A stretch of 42,611 nucleotides of DNA from Gnetum montanum (taxonomy: Eukaryota > Streptophyta > Gnetopsida > Gnetales > Gnetaceae): NCBI GenBank assembly GCA_015680685.1, contig MNCI01038085.1, forward strand, positions 1,067,450 to 1,110,060, in the 5' to 3' direction. The notes beneath the pieces were generated by a model. That model did no database searches. It was given only the letters and a program-made list of their open reading frames with translations, and was not told where the DNA came from. How positions within the stretch are numbered: position 1 is the first letter of the stretch; every line of letters starts with the position of its first letter. This document shows, one piece after another, positions 21,350 to 31,500 of the stretch. The translations under genes and the position numbers were made by a program.

Positions 21350-22040
21350 CTTAACATGTGGGGTTGGGCATATGGGTATGATTTTATACTCACCCTCCCC
21401 TTCATCAGTGATGTCAAAGGGTAGTTCTAACCAGGAAACATCAGTAGGAATGGCTCCTATGTTTGTGTCTTCTTGTGTTTCTTCAATCCTAGTAGGGTCG
21501 TGAGTTAACATTGGATTCATGTCTTGATGTATGTTCATAATTTCTTGCTTAGGCTCAACAAACTCAATTTCTAACTCTTGACCTACCTGAGGATGTGAGG
21601 AAGTGATTAGTAAAGTCGTATCTCCATGTATGATGATCTCACCACCCATGTAAGGTAGGTGGATCTCCTAATGGATTGGTGAGGATACAACTTTAAGTTG
21701 GGCTAGCCATGGACGTCCTAGAATTAGATTGAACCCTCGCATTTTGTCAATGACTATGAATTCAGCTCATGTGGGGAATTGGTCCCCTGCTATGAAATCT
21801 AAGGTAACCATACCTTTCACCCCAACATGGGAACAACTAAAGGATTTTAGGAAAGAAGTTTTCATAGGTTGTGTCTGTTCAATAAGTTCTAATTTTTCGA
21901 TGATAGGAAAAGGTATTATGTTTGTGGCCATACCATCATCAACATGCACCCTACGTATCTTGAAATGATTACCCTGTATCATTATGAACATAGGGGCTAT
22001 GGTAACTTCTCCTATTTTCTCATGTAGCTTAATGTCCTTA
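21350..22040 (-). pseudogene. Retropepsin-type protease region of element A
   Basis: Cleaves the Gag-Pol polyprotein. The active-site segment reads VHVDDGMATNIIP (about 21945-21907), the plant form of the D(S/N)G retropepsin motif. It is followed by the conserved LILGRPWLAQLK (about 21720) and a tail with SWLELPFDITDEGEGEY that is also found in B. The piece 21991-21767 is one open frame. A stop at 21766 and another near 21670 interrupt the region. In Tat/Ogre elements the protease is encoded with Gag, as here. Confidence 0.75.
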
Positions 22041-22049
22041 GCGTGAAAC

Positions 22050-23869
22050 TCTAGGGATGTGGTCTTTGATTCTTGAAGTTGTGGGGGACAATACTACAAA
22101 AATGGATGGTTTATCTATAGGAATGTCTCCACTAATAGGGATCAAGATTAGCATCTATACAAGAGCTTTCTAATGTATGAATGAAGTCATTACTAGGTCA
22201 TACAGACTTAAAGAAGTATTATTTTGTTTTATGGCTTTTGTGACCTTGGTTCATGTGCTTTCTAGGTCTTTACTATCTATAAAAATTTTATGAGTGGAGA
22301 CTTGGTCCATTTGACCCAACATTCATATTTCTTTTGGAGGAAACTTTGCATTAGTTACTGAGGATGCTAGGTTTTGGACACAACCCATGACATTATCCTT
22401 GTCTTGATGACTTGTACTAGGCTCATTAATAGATGGACCCATAGGGATAACGTTTAGCGGTGTAGGCTTTAGCGGTCCTAATTTGTGCTAATGGTTTTAT
22501 CTTTCCAAATGCTCTCTCATTAATCTATTAGCAAGATGTTCTCATAGAGGTCATGGAGGGATAGAGGTGGGTTTCATGCCGGGATGTTTTGGCACTTGGA
22601 TCACAAAGGGAATGGGTTAGCTTTTAGACGGTATGGCCATTGTGGTGACAGAAGGAGGTACGCGGATAACAAATGGTTTTTGTGGTGCATGAGATGCATG
22701 TATGATGAAAGGGGTTTGAGGAGATATTGGGGTACATATGTTTTCTGAAATTTTTCCAATCACAAAAGGTTTTTGCAAGATGTCTTATCTATTCTCCACA
22801 TGGATAGTATTAATCACATATGGTGCTTCACTAGCATTGAGTTGATCCTTGTAGACACCCATGGGCTGGTTTTGAGGTCTTACTAGGTTTTCCTCATTGA
22901 ATACTACTTCACCACTATCAATCATATGTTGTATATCCTGTTTCAAGGTGAAACAGTAATCAGTTCCATGACCGAGTCATTGATGATACTCACAAAACCT
23001 ATCTAACCTAAAACCTCTTAGAATGGGTGGTTCATTAGTTGTTGCTAAAGCTGGGTTTTTGGCCAGCTCACAGAATCTATCATGTTTTTGAGATGTTGTA
23101 GGAGACATTTGTTTATGTTTGATTAGCATAGCCTTTAGAAGTTGATCGAGCAATTTTGAAGGTTTCATGGGCAAGGGTGTGTATTGAGCAGGGTCTTTTC
23201 TTTTGAATGTATGGGCGTGACCCATGTTGGTGTTCCTATTTGAGAAAGTTTCAGGTGTAGCCATAGGTGTATTTCTTTCATAGTCATTTGGGATAGTGGG
23301 TTGTTTCCTTTTTATCCTAGATGGCTAGGTTAGGATTTCTTAGCCATTGCTGCTACCGTCGTCTTGGATTTGTCTTTCCTAGTATGTTGACTTCTAAAGG
23401 TCAAGTAGGCTAGATCATTGCTTGTTTGTGCAGCCTCTTCTATGTCTTTAATTTTCACAAATGCTTGGCTCAAGGTACAGGGTTTTAAATAGTAAAGTTT
23501 TGATTTAATAAAGTCATTTGCGGCTGCCTTAAGGATGGTAAGCAGATATGTTTCAGGCATGGGCTCATGAAGTTCATTCAGGGCCACACTCCACCTTTGG
23601 ATAAATTTCTATGATGGATCTAATGGTGCTTTTTTAATATGAATCAGGCTATCTAACATGACTTCACGTTTCAGATTGTATTTGAAATGGATGACAAATT
23701 GATGCAACAAGTCTTCTAGAGAAGATATGGAGCTAAGGGGTAAAGCTCGGTACTAGTTTAGGGCTTTCCTAGTTAAAGACATAGCAAACACACATAGAAT
23801 TACATGAGGACATGCTTGAAGCAATATACATTCTATTCAGAATGTTACTAGGTAAGCGTTTAGGTCTCC
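22050..23869 (-). pseudogene. gag: Gag of element A, C-terminal half
   Basis: From 23869 downwards: capsid part with YRALPLSSISSLEDLLHQF and KFIQRWSVALNELHEPMP, then ETYLLTILKAAANDF (frame 23587-23330), then a segment with FRLDRFCEYHQ (about 22990) that replaces a normal zinc knuckle, then a linker with repeated KPFVI/TPFII..VP peptides (22880-22570). It matches B's gag (36900-38700) throughout but has many stops. The N-terminal half lies at 42041-42611, separated by the insertion of B. Confidence 0.75.
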
Positions 23870-23874
23870 CTCTC
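23870..23874 (+). other. Target-site duplication of element B (left copy, CTCTC)
   Basis: CTCTC directly before the left LTR end TGTACTG. The same five bases follow the right LTR end at 42041-42045. Removing B and one copy makes the two gag halves of A continuous and in frame, which confirms the breakpoint. Confidence 0.85.
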
Positions 23875-25150
23875 TGTACTGTATGAAATTGTCAGTCTCT
23901 GGCTGGAAGGAAATAGAAACCGGCGGATCACTAGACACGTACAGAAGATCCTACCCTTGCCTGAGGGTGAGCTGGAATGAACGAAGGTAGAGCACCTTGA
24001 GTGGTCCGCATGTGGATCAGGCAAGGATTTCCCCAAACGTACACCGAGGTGCTATACACTGGGTTATACGTGAATGGCGTAACAAGCGTAAAACAGAGCG
24101 TAAACAGCGTAATTGATGCGAATAGAGCGTAAATGTAAAAGAGCATAAATAGAATATATACAACAATTAATGCAAACTATAATAGATTTTAGGAAGAAAA
24201 TGTAACAATGGTATTTCAAGATGAGAGTTACAATGCACCGGTCTAATGTAGTTATGGCTTGGACACAAGGTGGACGAAAAGCCCCAGTGAATGCAGGGAT
24301 GACTGTGGGCTGGTTCACACTCTAGACATAGTGTAGAGGCTATATGCTGAGCGTATAGGGTTGTCTAGCGTACAAGGCTCGCTGCTCTATTTCTTAGCAT
24401 CTCTGCTCTCTGGTTTTTTCTCCAAATGTTTTTTTTGGGCCAACCTCGATCTAGTAAAAAATCAGGACTTTTGTATAGGTTTGGACGTTAGACTCTGGTT
24501 GGGCAACACGTGGTGCGTTCACCGGGTGAAAAAGCATAAAATTTACAAATGTACAACATGTTACATCTGCTGGGCATATAAATTGTATTTGGTGGGCGTA
24601 GACTCTAGGCATGTACACTGGATGTCCTGGGTGTATACGCTGTGGAGGCTGAGCGTGTACGCTGAATGTGCTGGGGGTATACACTGGGCATATACGTTGA
24701 TGGCTGCTAGGCATATATGCTGGGCATACACGCTGATGGTTTCTACCATGTACCAAGTCTTGCTCTACAGTTCTGTTTCCATGCCATCTTCGGGGATTTC
24801 ATGCTAGCCATATACATCAGTCATACAAGCTAAACACACTTGTGAGGCATGTACACTAGTCATGTACGTTGGGCTTATACGCCGTGAGTATCAAGCGTAT
24901 ACGTTGGGCATATATGCTGGGCGTATACGCTGAGAATGTCGGACGTATATGCTGGGCATATACGCTGTGGATATGGACTTGAGCATATACGCTGGGCTTA
25001 TATGCTAGGAATGCATACTTAGTGAAAATTAAGTATCTTAATCTCCGAAGTTGCCCTATTTGATACCAGATGTAGCCGTGGCCGTCTGTGGGTCATAAGG
25101 ACCTACTTCTTGTTGGAAAAGTACTAAGCTCAAAATTTTTTGGTGTTTCA
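23875..25150 (-). repeat. 3' LTR of element B
   Basis: Plus-strand ends are TGTACTG (23875) and GTTTCA (25150), i.e. TG..CA in the element's own direction too. It aligns along its full length with 40740-42040. The U3 (about 24590-25005) is packed with GCGTATACGC-type motifs. The TATA box of the other LTR is altered here (CTATACAAAAG on the minus strand, about 24469-24479). Confidence 0.9.
24590..25005. repeat. GCGTATACGC motif array in the U3 of B's 3' LTR
   Basis: Dozens of variants of (T/G)G(G/C)GTATACGCTG and GGGCATATACGCTG at intervals of 15-30 bp, with an exact palindrome GCGTATACGC at 24920-24929. It lies upstream of the TATA position in the direction of LTR transcription. Confidence 0.8.
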
Positions 25151-25166
25151 TTAGCCCCTCTTTGTT
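25151..25166 (-). other. Polypurine tract of element B
   Basis: The minus strand reads AACAAAGAGGGGCTAA immediately before the LTR start TGAAACACC. It primes plus-strand synthesis and sets the LTR boundary. Confidence 0.8.
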
Positions 25167-26207
25167 GATGCTTGGAGGAATCGACCTAAGAAGCATTGAC
25201 AAAGAAGTGCAAAACACCACAAGCAACTCGATAAAGACATTGTCCTTTTCCACCTGACTAGACATCATCACACCATGTTCTGTAGTACATAGGATTGGGA
25301 AAGTGAAATATGTAGCTAGTAGGAAAATGAAGATTGTGGGGACTAGTAACTGATCAAGGGATTATGCTTGGTAAAAGGGATATGCTAGTATGTATCATGC
25401 TGATCCTTGTCAATAGCCATTGTTTAGCAGACTTGGAATCAAGACACGTGATGTGTGTCCTTTGGTAGAACAAGACTCTTGGTTAGTCTCCAAGAGGACT
25501 TGTTGGTGAGACCAAAGCTACGTGATGATGTGTTGCATTATTTGGAGGAATAGGGTCCTTGTGTGGTGTTTAGGGGGAGCCTATTAGCGGAGAGCCAAAT
25601 CCATGTCACAGGATGTTTCTTGATTGTTTTGGACATGAGCACTTGGTTCCAGGACAACAGCGTTCCCACCTGGGGCTTGTATGGGAAGTGCCAAAGGTCT
25701 TTCCTTTTTTCTTTTTGAAAGAAGCTTTATTTTGATCTTGTACTCATGCTCAAGTGCTATGTTGTGTGTTGCAATTGCTTAAAGGTGTTACAGTATGCTC
25801 AAAGTTTTGAGTGTAATGGGTGTATCAAAGATGTGGCTGAGTAGAGTGTGTCGGTGAATAGATAGAGAATGTACCAGGAAATGGGGATGTACTAGCGAAT
25901 GACTTAATTTAGTCTTGCCGCGTTTGCTGTGAACAACATCTCACCTTGCTACTTATGATGAAGTGCACTCTTGTACAAAAACTTCTGAGTGTCATCCTGC
26001 AAACACAACTCCAAGAAGGCATGAAAATCATGAGTGAGTAAGCGAGCTTAGACTTAAACAGCAACTGGTATAACAAAGGCACTGGATGGGATGTCTATCA
26101 CGGCATATTGCTGGCAACAATATTGTTAAGATCAGCCAATGGCAAGCAATGCAGTGACTCTGATGAAGTTTGAACGCAACCATTAAGGAACCAGAGATGA
26201 ACTTGCC
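25167..26207 (-). other. Non-coding 3' region of element B
   Basis: Homologous to 9905-11089 of A. No coding frame is supported on either strand. Confidence 0.55.
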
Positions 26208-26620
26208 AGTTTATAGTCTTAGCGGACTATCATGGGTTAGTTTTATGTCATAACCCATTGGACATGGCCCGTTTTAGCGTCATGGCAAATGGTACATTGC
26301 CAGTTTCTAGTCTTAGTGGAACACGAATAGGCAAACCAGTTTCTAGTCTTAGCGGACTCTGGTGAATGGAACTGTGGCAGTTTATTGTCATACCGGACGG
26401 GTGCTAGTTTATTGTCATTATGGACACTATGTGGTATCATTTTACCATCATGATTCTAGGACAAACTGTGGTATCATTTTTAAGTCATGATTCCAGGACT
26501 GCTCTATGGTATCAGTTTACCGTCGTGATGCCAGGACGAGCTGTGGTATCAGTTTACTGTCATGATGCCAGGACGAGTTGTGGTATTAGTTTATAGTCAT
26601 GAATCCAGGACTCGCACATA
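26208..26620. repeat. Tandem repeat cluster in the 3' region of B
   Basis: The left part has CAGTTTATAGTCTTAGCGGAC-type units. The right part has about five units near 43-45 bp built on GTGGTATCAGTTTACTGTCA and TGATGCCAGGACGAGCT. It lies between integrase and the 3' LTR, the position where Tat elements are known to carry variable tandem repeats that can seed satellites. Confidence 0.8.
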
Positions 26621-26633
26621 CCTAATCTTGTAT

Positions 26634-27860
26634 TCAAGTATAGAACGGTTTCAGGAACAAGTGATTGGTTGGATTTGCAAACTCATTTTCTTCCATATTA
26701 GTTAACTTGAATGCTCCATTGTCGTATGCTTTGGTGACCAAGTAAGGCACTTCCGAGTTGGCTGAGAATTTTTCTGAGTGTTCCCGAATGGCCTTGAGTA
26801 TAAGGTCACCTTCTTTGATGGGGCGCTTATCAATGTCATGCTGATGGCGTTGCTGTTGCTGTTTTTGATACCATTCGATCTAATCGAGTGCATATATGTG
26901 CTCCTCCTCCACTGAGTCCAGGTCAATGATGCGTAGACCATTATTTTGCTCTTCGTCCAGGAGTCTGAAAAGTATGATCCTTAACGATGGTACCTAAAAT
27001 TCCAAAGGTAAAATAGCTTCTGAACCATAAATAAGACTATATGTCATTTTACCTGTTGAAGTCCGATGTGTAGTACGATATGCCCACAATGCGTATACCA
27101 GCTGTTCGTGCCATCTTCTCCTGCTTTGGGTCAGCATCTTTTTAAGTATTGTAATGATGATTTTGTTTATTGCCTCTGCTTGCCCATTGCTCTGAGGGTA
27201 GTAAGGGGATGAGAATGAGTTTTTGATCCCTAGACTTTCACAAAAGGTTTTGGTTTCGGCACTGCTAAATTATGGCCCGTTATCGGTGATGATGGTCATA
27301 GGGAAGCCAAAATAGGTTACAATGTTTTTGAGAATGAAGTTGCATACATGTTTAGATGTGGTCTTTCGAAGGGGCACAGCTTCTACCCACTTCGTGAAAT
27401 ATTCTGTTGCGGTTATGATGAAACTATGCCTTGGAGAAGATAAGGGTGTTATTGGTCCGATAAGTTCCAACCCCCACTTTTGAAAGGGCCATGTGATTTG
27501 CGCTGTATGCAACTCATTTGGTGGGACATGGATTAGATTACTATATCTTTGACAGGTACTACATGTTTTAACCTTGGAGAGACAATCATACTCCATGTGT
27601 GGCCAATAATATCCTAGGTGTCTTATCTACGTCGCCATTACTTTTGGTGCTATGTGTCCTCCACATAGTCCATCCTATACTTGCTTAATGATGGTTTGGG
27701 AATTAGTAATACCAACGCATGTTAGCAATATGTCTTCGTAGGATCGACGACACAATGTGTCCCCTACCAGTATGTATTGCCTAGAACTTTTTCGTACCAC
27801 ATCTTTTTGTGCATTCGTTAAGTGTTGCGGTGTTTCACCACGTAGAAGGTACTCTTTTAT
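26634..27860 (-). pseudogene. Integrase of element B
   Basis: Zinc-binding part at about 27690-27550 (GLCGGHMAPK, then CSTCQ; the first His is lost). The catalytic core starts ITWPFQKW. The first acidic residue is Glu in LELIG instead of Asp (about 27470); the second is in ITDNGP (about 27272); the third is Glu in SNGQAEAINK (about 27180). The C-terminus ends NPTNHLFLKPFYT with TGA at 26634-26636. There is an in-frame stop between the TDNGP region and the YYPQSNGQ region. Inserts cDNA in the host chromosome; catalytically doubtful here. Confidence 0.85.
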
Positions 27861-27906
27861 GTCATCATACCATTCTATCGCATGTGTTGTACTAATGGAC
27901 GCTATT

Positions 27907-28014
27907 GGCAATGTATCAAGGGTATTGTTTATTGATTCAGAACAACTGGTTATGGAGCTTGGCAATGTATCAAGGGTATTGTTTATTGGTTCGGCACAAC
28001 TGGTTATGGAGCTT
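27907..28014. repeat. 54-bp tandem duplication in the aRH-integrase linker of B
   Basis: Units 27907-27960 and 27961-28014 are identical except for about three bases. On the minus strand each encodes an 18-residue copy with LPSSITSCxExINNTLDT. Element A has one copy, so the duplication arose in the lineage of B. It keeps the frame. Confidence 0.85.
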
Positions 28015-28029
28015 GGCAATGTATGGAAC

Positions 28030-28595
28030 ATGTCAGGCGATATGTTTAACGCTAATGTGGCCAGTGTGTCTGTGATGGTATTTTCATTTCTAGAGATGTG
28101 TTGCACATCAATGTTTTTGAATCACTTCATTAAGTGTTTTGCCAAGTCACAGTATGGTTGTAAATGTTGTGCTTTGCATGTATAAATATCTATGACTTGG
28201 TTCAAAACCAGTTGTGAGTCTCCTTTGACCACAAGTCGTGTGATGTTTGAAGCCAGTTCTACCATGAGACCTCTGAGGAGACCTTCATACTCTGCTATGT
28301 TGTTGGTATAGTGAAATTTGAAACGATAAGCAAAGGGTCTAATCTCCCCGGAGGGATAGGTGATGACAGCGACAACACTTCCCCCTCGAGAGGTGGATGC
28401 TCCATCAAAGTTTAGAATAGTGTCGTAGTCATTGGGCACTATGTTTATTGCGCTTATATTCTCATTTGGGAATTCTGGCTCTATTGTCGCTTGATCATGT
28501 GTTGGTGACATGGCCATTTGATTTGCTATGGCTGGACCCTTAACTGATGATTGCGCTATGTAATGTAGGTCAAACTTGGCTATCATGGCTTCCAA
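28030..28595 (-). pseudogene. Archaeal-type RNase H (aRH) of element B
   Basis: The frame 28595-28122 is open and carries all the marks: NFDGASTSRGGS (first Asp), NNIAEYEGLLRG (Glu) and VVKGDSQLVLNQV (second Asp). The last Asp sits in NTITDTLATLAL at about 28070 after a stop at 28119-28121. It lies between the classical RNase H and integrase, the arrangement that defines Tat elements. The best preserved pol domain of B. Confidence 0.8.
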
Positions 28596-28738
28596 CGTAC
28601 TATCCTACTTGTCTCGTAAATGTTTCCTGTGATGGCTCTGAGCACTTTATCCTTGCAGATTATGTTAACTTGATTGTGGAAGAGGTAATGTCACCATTTC
28701 TTTAGAGAAAAGAATAAGGCTAAACATGACCTCTCTAC
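28596..28738 (-). pseudogene. Classical RNase H of element B, C-terminal remnant next to the sequence gap
   Basis: Matches 13450-13599 of A. Only the end of the domain is present; the rest is in the run of N. Confidence 0.6.
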
Positions 28739-28865
28739 NNNNNNNNNNNNNNNNNNNNNNNNNNNNNNNNNNNNNNNNNNNNNNNNNNNNNNNNNNNNNN
28801 NNNNNNNNNNNNNNNNNNNNNNNNNNNNNNNNNNNNNNNNNNNNNNNNNNNNNNNNNNNNNNNNN
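28739..28865. other. Assembly gap (127 N)
   Basis: All bases are N. The homologous stretch of A between the aligned flanks (13600-13967) is 368 bp, so the true gap is probably about 240 bp longer than drawn and holds the end of RT and the start of RNase H. Confidence 0.95.
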
Positions 28866-29932
28866 CTTAACCTTATCGGGGTCTACCTGTATCCCTGCTT
28901 CTGAGGCTATGAACCCAAGCATTTTTCCTATTTTGACTCCAAAGACACATTTCTTTGGGTTAAGTCTCAGCTCATATTTTAAACAATGTTTTAACACCAA
29001 GTCAAGGTCTTGTACATGTTGTTGTGATGTTTTTGATTTAACCACAATGTCGTCCACGTAGTCGTTGAGCGAGTGTAACATGTAATCGCTAAAGATGAAT
29101 GTCATCACCCTTTGATATGTGGCCCCAACGTTTTTGAGATCGAAGGGCATCATTATATAACAAAAGGTTTCCCATGGTGTCATGAAGGTAGTCCAGAGCT
29201 GATACTCTGGGTTAATATGTATTTAGTTGTATCTCGAGAAGCCATCCATAAAAGATAATAGGGCATGCATAGTGGTCGAGTCGACAAGTTGATCGATGCT
29301 GGGTAGGGGAAAATTATCTTTTATGGTTGTGACGTTGAGATCCCGGAAGTCGATGCATAAGCGAATGCTTCCATTCTTCTTTGGGACAATGACCATGTTG
29401 GATATCCATTCGGCATAATCGACAACTCGAATGAAACCAACCTGATAAAGTTTGGTGATCTCATTGTGAACTGCCAATGCCACCTCGGGTTTAACCTTTT
29501 GTGCTTTTTGTTTTAGTGGCCTTAATTTTGGATCAAGGATAATGTTATGCTGGATGATTCGAGGATCTAATCTAGGAATGTCCATGTATGACCAAGAAAA
29601 TGCCTTTATGTTGTCCCTAAGCACATCCTCTATGTCTTTGGCTAGTTGAGGTTGCAGTAATGTACTTAGTTTTAATATTTTAATTTCTCCATTAGGCATG
29701 GTGATGGGGGTTTCAGTCAATAGGTCTTCGTTGATGTTTTCAGCTTCTATGTCAAGGGGCCTTTTCATACCCTTATAGTTATCTAGCGTTTGTTATGTTG
29801 AGGCTATGACTACATCGTCCGATGATAGACTTAAGTGCCTGAGATTTATGTCAATGTCCCTTGCGATCTTCCTGTACAGTCCATAGATGATTAACGGTAT
29901 GGATAGATGCTGATAATCCATTAGGCTTGCAC
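28866..29932 (-). pseudogene. Reverse transcriptase of element B
   Basis: The frame 29768-29223 is open for 181 codons. It carries the pre-RT segment, VKPEVALAVHNEITKLYQVG and the finger motif VIVPKKNGSIRLCIDFRDLN. After a stop at about 29220 it continues with CYIMMPFDLKNVGATYQRVM and the catalytic DYVDDIVVKS (about 29050-29070), then LRLNPKKCVFGV. The exon probably starts after TTGGCAAG (29932), where similarity with A begins. The polymerase core is nearly intact. Copies genomic RNA into cDNA. Confidence 0.85.
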
Positions 29933-30009
29933 TTGCCAATAAATAGAGAGCAAAATGAGATGATGAGTATTGTTCGATGTTTTTAGGCAACTTAAATTGT
30001 ATGCATGTG

Positions 30010-30232
30010 CATAATGGTGGTTTATCGTCACACCGGGACACATGGCAGTTTAAGGTCTTACCGGGCCGTGGGTGGTAGTTTAACACCTTACCGGGCCACA
30101 AGGGATTTGTATGTGGTAGTTTAAGGCCTTACTGGGCTAACATGATAGTTTAAGGCCATACCGGGCCATCATGGCAATTTAAGACCATACCGGGCCATCA
30201 TGGTAGTTTAAGGCCATACCGGGCCGTATAAT
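30010..30232. repeat. AGTTTAAGGCCATACCGGGC tandem repeats at the RT-side end of B's spacer
   Basis: About seven units of 27-38 bp. The last three (30140-30232) are nearly identical: AGTTTAAGGCCATACCGGGC followed by CATCATGGT. Earlier units have TCTTACC or CCTTACC in the middle. Most regular cluster of this motif in the window. Confidence 0.9.
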
Positions 30233-30440
30233 GTTTGTGCTAAAATGTTCAGTGTGAACACATGAAATTGGGTTTACAGGGGGACTGGGATGTAGTAATA
30301 TTCATTTTTTTAAAATATATATATATTTATTTTTTATTATTTATTTTTTTGAGCAAATTTTGATAAAAATGAGTAAAGAAAGGCAAAAACAAGCTAACTG
30401 GAAGGCGACGATGGTGGCGGCGGTGGCAGTGGCGGAGCAC

Positions 30441-30449
30441 AATATAAAG
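30441..30449 (+). promoter_or_regulatory. TATA-like box for the antisense gene of B
   Basis: AATATAAAGG lies about 255 bp before the exon 1 ATG, followed by a run of nine or more G. It is the only TATA-like element on the plus strand in a plausible place. No experimental support. Confidence 0.4.
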
Positions 30450-30479
30450 GGGGGGGGGCATCATTTGTTACTGCATTGA

Positions 30480-31500
30480 ATTGTAAGCGTAATCTTGAGC
30501 ATAAGCGTAAATGACCCAACGTAAGAGTAAGCAACCAAACCCTGGCGTAAACATGGAGTGTAGAGGTCAAAGCGTCAGCATAGACATCCCAACTCAGCGT
30601 GAGCATAGAGACTTCAACTCGGTGTAGAGGCTCAGTGTAGGCATAAACAGTTTCAACCATCAGCATAAACCTACCAATCCTAGTGTAGAGGATGCCGAGA
30701 TGGGCAAAGGCAAGAAAGTGGAAGACCAGGGGAGGAAGGGACCTAACTTGACCTTCGTGGAGGAGAGAGAGGCCATGCTACAGTGTCTACCTAGGTCGAG
30801 GATTCCATCGTGGCTTGGATTGTCACACAGGTAGGGTCTGATCCTGTCTCTATTAGTTATTTCCATCTGTACCAGTTTCTTAGCGTAGACAGTCAACGTA
30901 GAGGGTTTCGGCGTATACGCCCAGCATAGACAGATAGCGTAAATAGATAACATAGTAGGTTTCTTACGCTAAACGTAAGTTCACAGCATGGAGGGTTTCT
31001 AGGACATAGAGCATATACTACACGTAGCCTAAGTTGTTTGTAGTGTAATCAGTTTTCATGAATGCACAACGTAAACAAATTTTACTGGAATGAAGTGTAG
31101 ACAATTTTATCAACGTACACGCTGACCGTTCGTGGGTCGTTTATAGTGTCCAGCGTATACTATTTACGCAGCATATACGTTGAAGGCTTCTACGGTGTAT
31201 ACGCTAAGGGTTTCTACGGCGTATACGCTGAGCATTTCTACAGCATATATGTTGAGCATGAATAGTTAATTTTTTTCAAGTGGGGTTCAGCGTAGACCTG
31301 TTTTCATGGCATATGGTGTGAACTATTTTTGGCATAAACTTATTTGTGCGGTGTTCAGCGTAAACTATTTGTACGGCGTATACGCCGACAGTTTTCCACG
31401 ACATATACACTGACTGTTTGCCATGGCATATACGCTGATTGTAAACGGTTTCATAGCGTATACGCTAACGATTTTCTGTAGCGTCTACGCTGAGAGTGAA
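30480..31500. repeat. GCGTATACGC motif array in the 5' UTR and intron 1 of B's antisense gene
   Basis: Exact palindromes at 30911-30920, 31219-31228, 31376-31385 and 31456-31465, plus dozens of variants (GCGTAAAC, AGCGTAGAC, GCATATACGTTG). The same motif fills the U3 of B's LTRs and its sense leader (39994-40716). It surrounds but does not enter exon 1. Confidence 0.85.

Larger units (their letters stand above)
15032..21355 (-). other. Candidate sense-strand intron between protease and RT (element A)
   Basis: On the minus strand the conserved PR tail ends at TPHVK, where GTTAAG (21355-21350) could be the donor; the RT exon starts after TTGGCAAG (15032). B has the same boundaries (GTTAAA at 35811; TTGGCAAG at 29932). 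Ogre elements are known for an intron between their PR and RT regions. The 6.3 kb inside has no sense-strand coding frame and holds the plus-strand gene. Splicing is inferred, not shown. Confidence 0.5.

Noticed and set aside
24361-24807. Plus-strand frame of 148 codons with repeated Cys-Trp-Ala-Tyr units, with a partner at 41227-41487
   Set aside because: It lies antisense in the LTR, starts without ATG, and its repeats are the translation of the GCGTATACGC array. LTR pairs are identical at insertion, so agreement between the two is no evidence of coding.
27757-28185. Plus-strand frame of 142 codons over the aRH-IN linker of B
   Set aside because: Reverse shadow of pol; its internal repeat is just the 54-bp duplication read on the other strand.
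28665-29183. Continuous frame across the RT of B including X residues
   Set aside because: It crosses the run of N; only the part from 29183 to 28866 is sequence, and the true gap length is probably different.
30660-30953. Minus frames over exon 1 and intron 1 of the antisense gene
   Set aside because: Shadow frames; the plus-strand exon 1 is conserved with A and ends at a matching splice donor.
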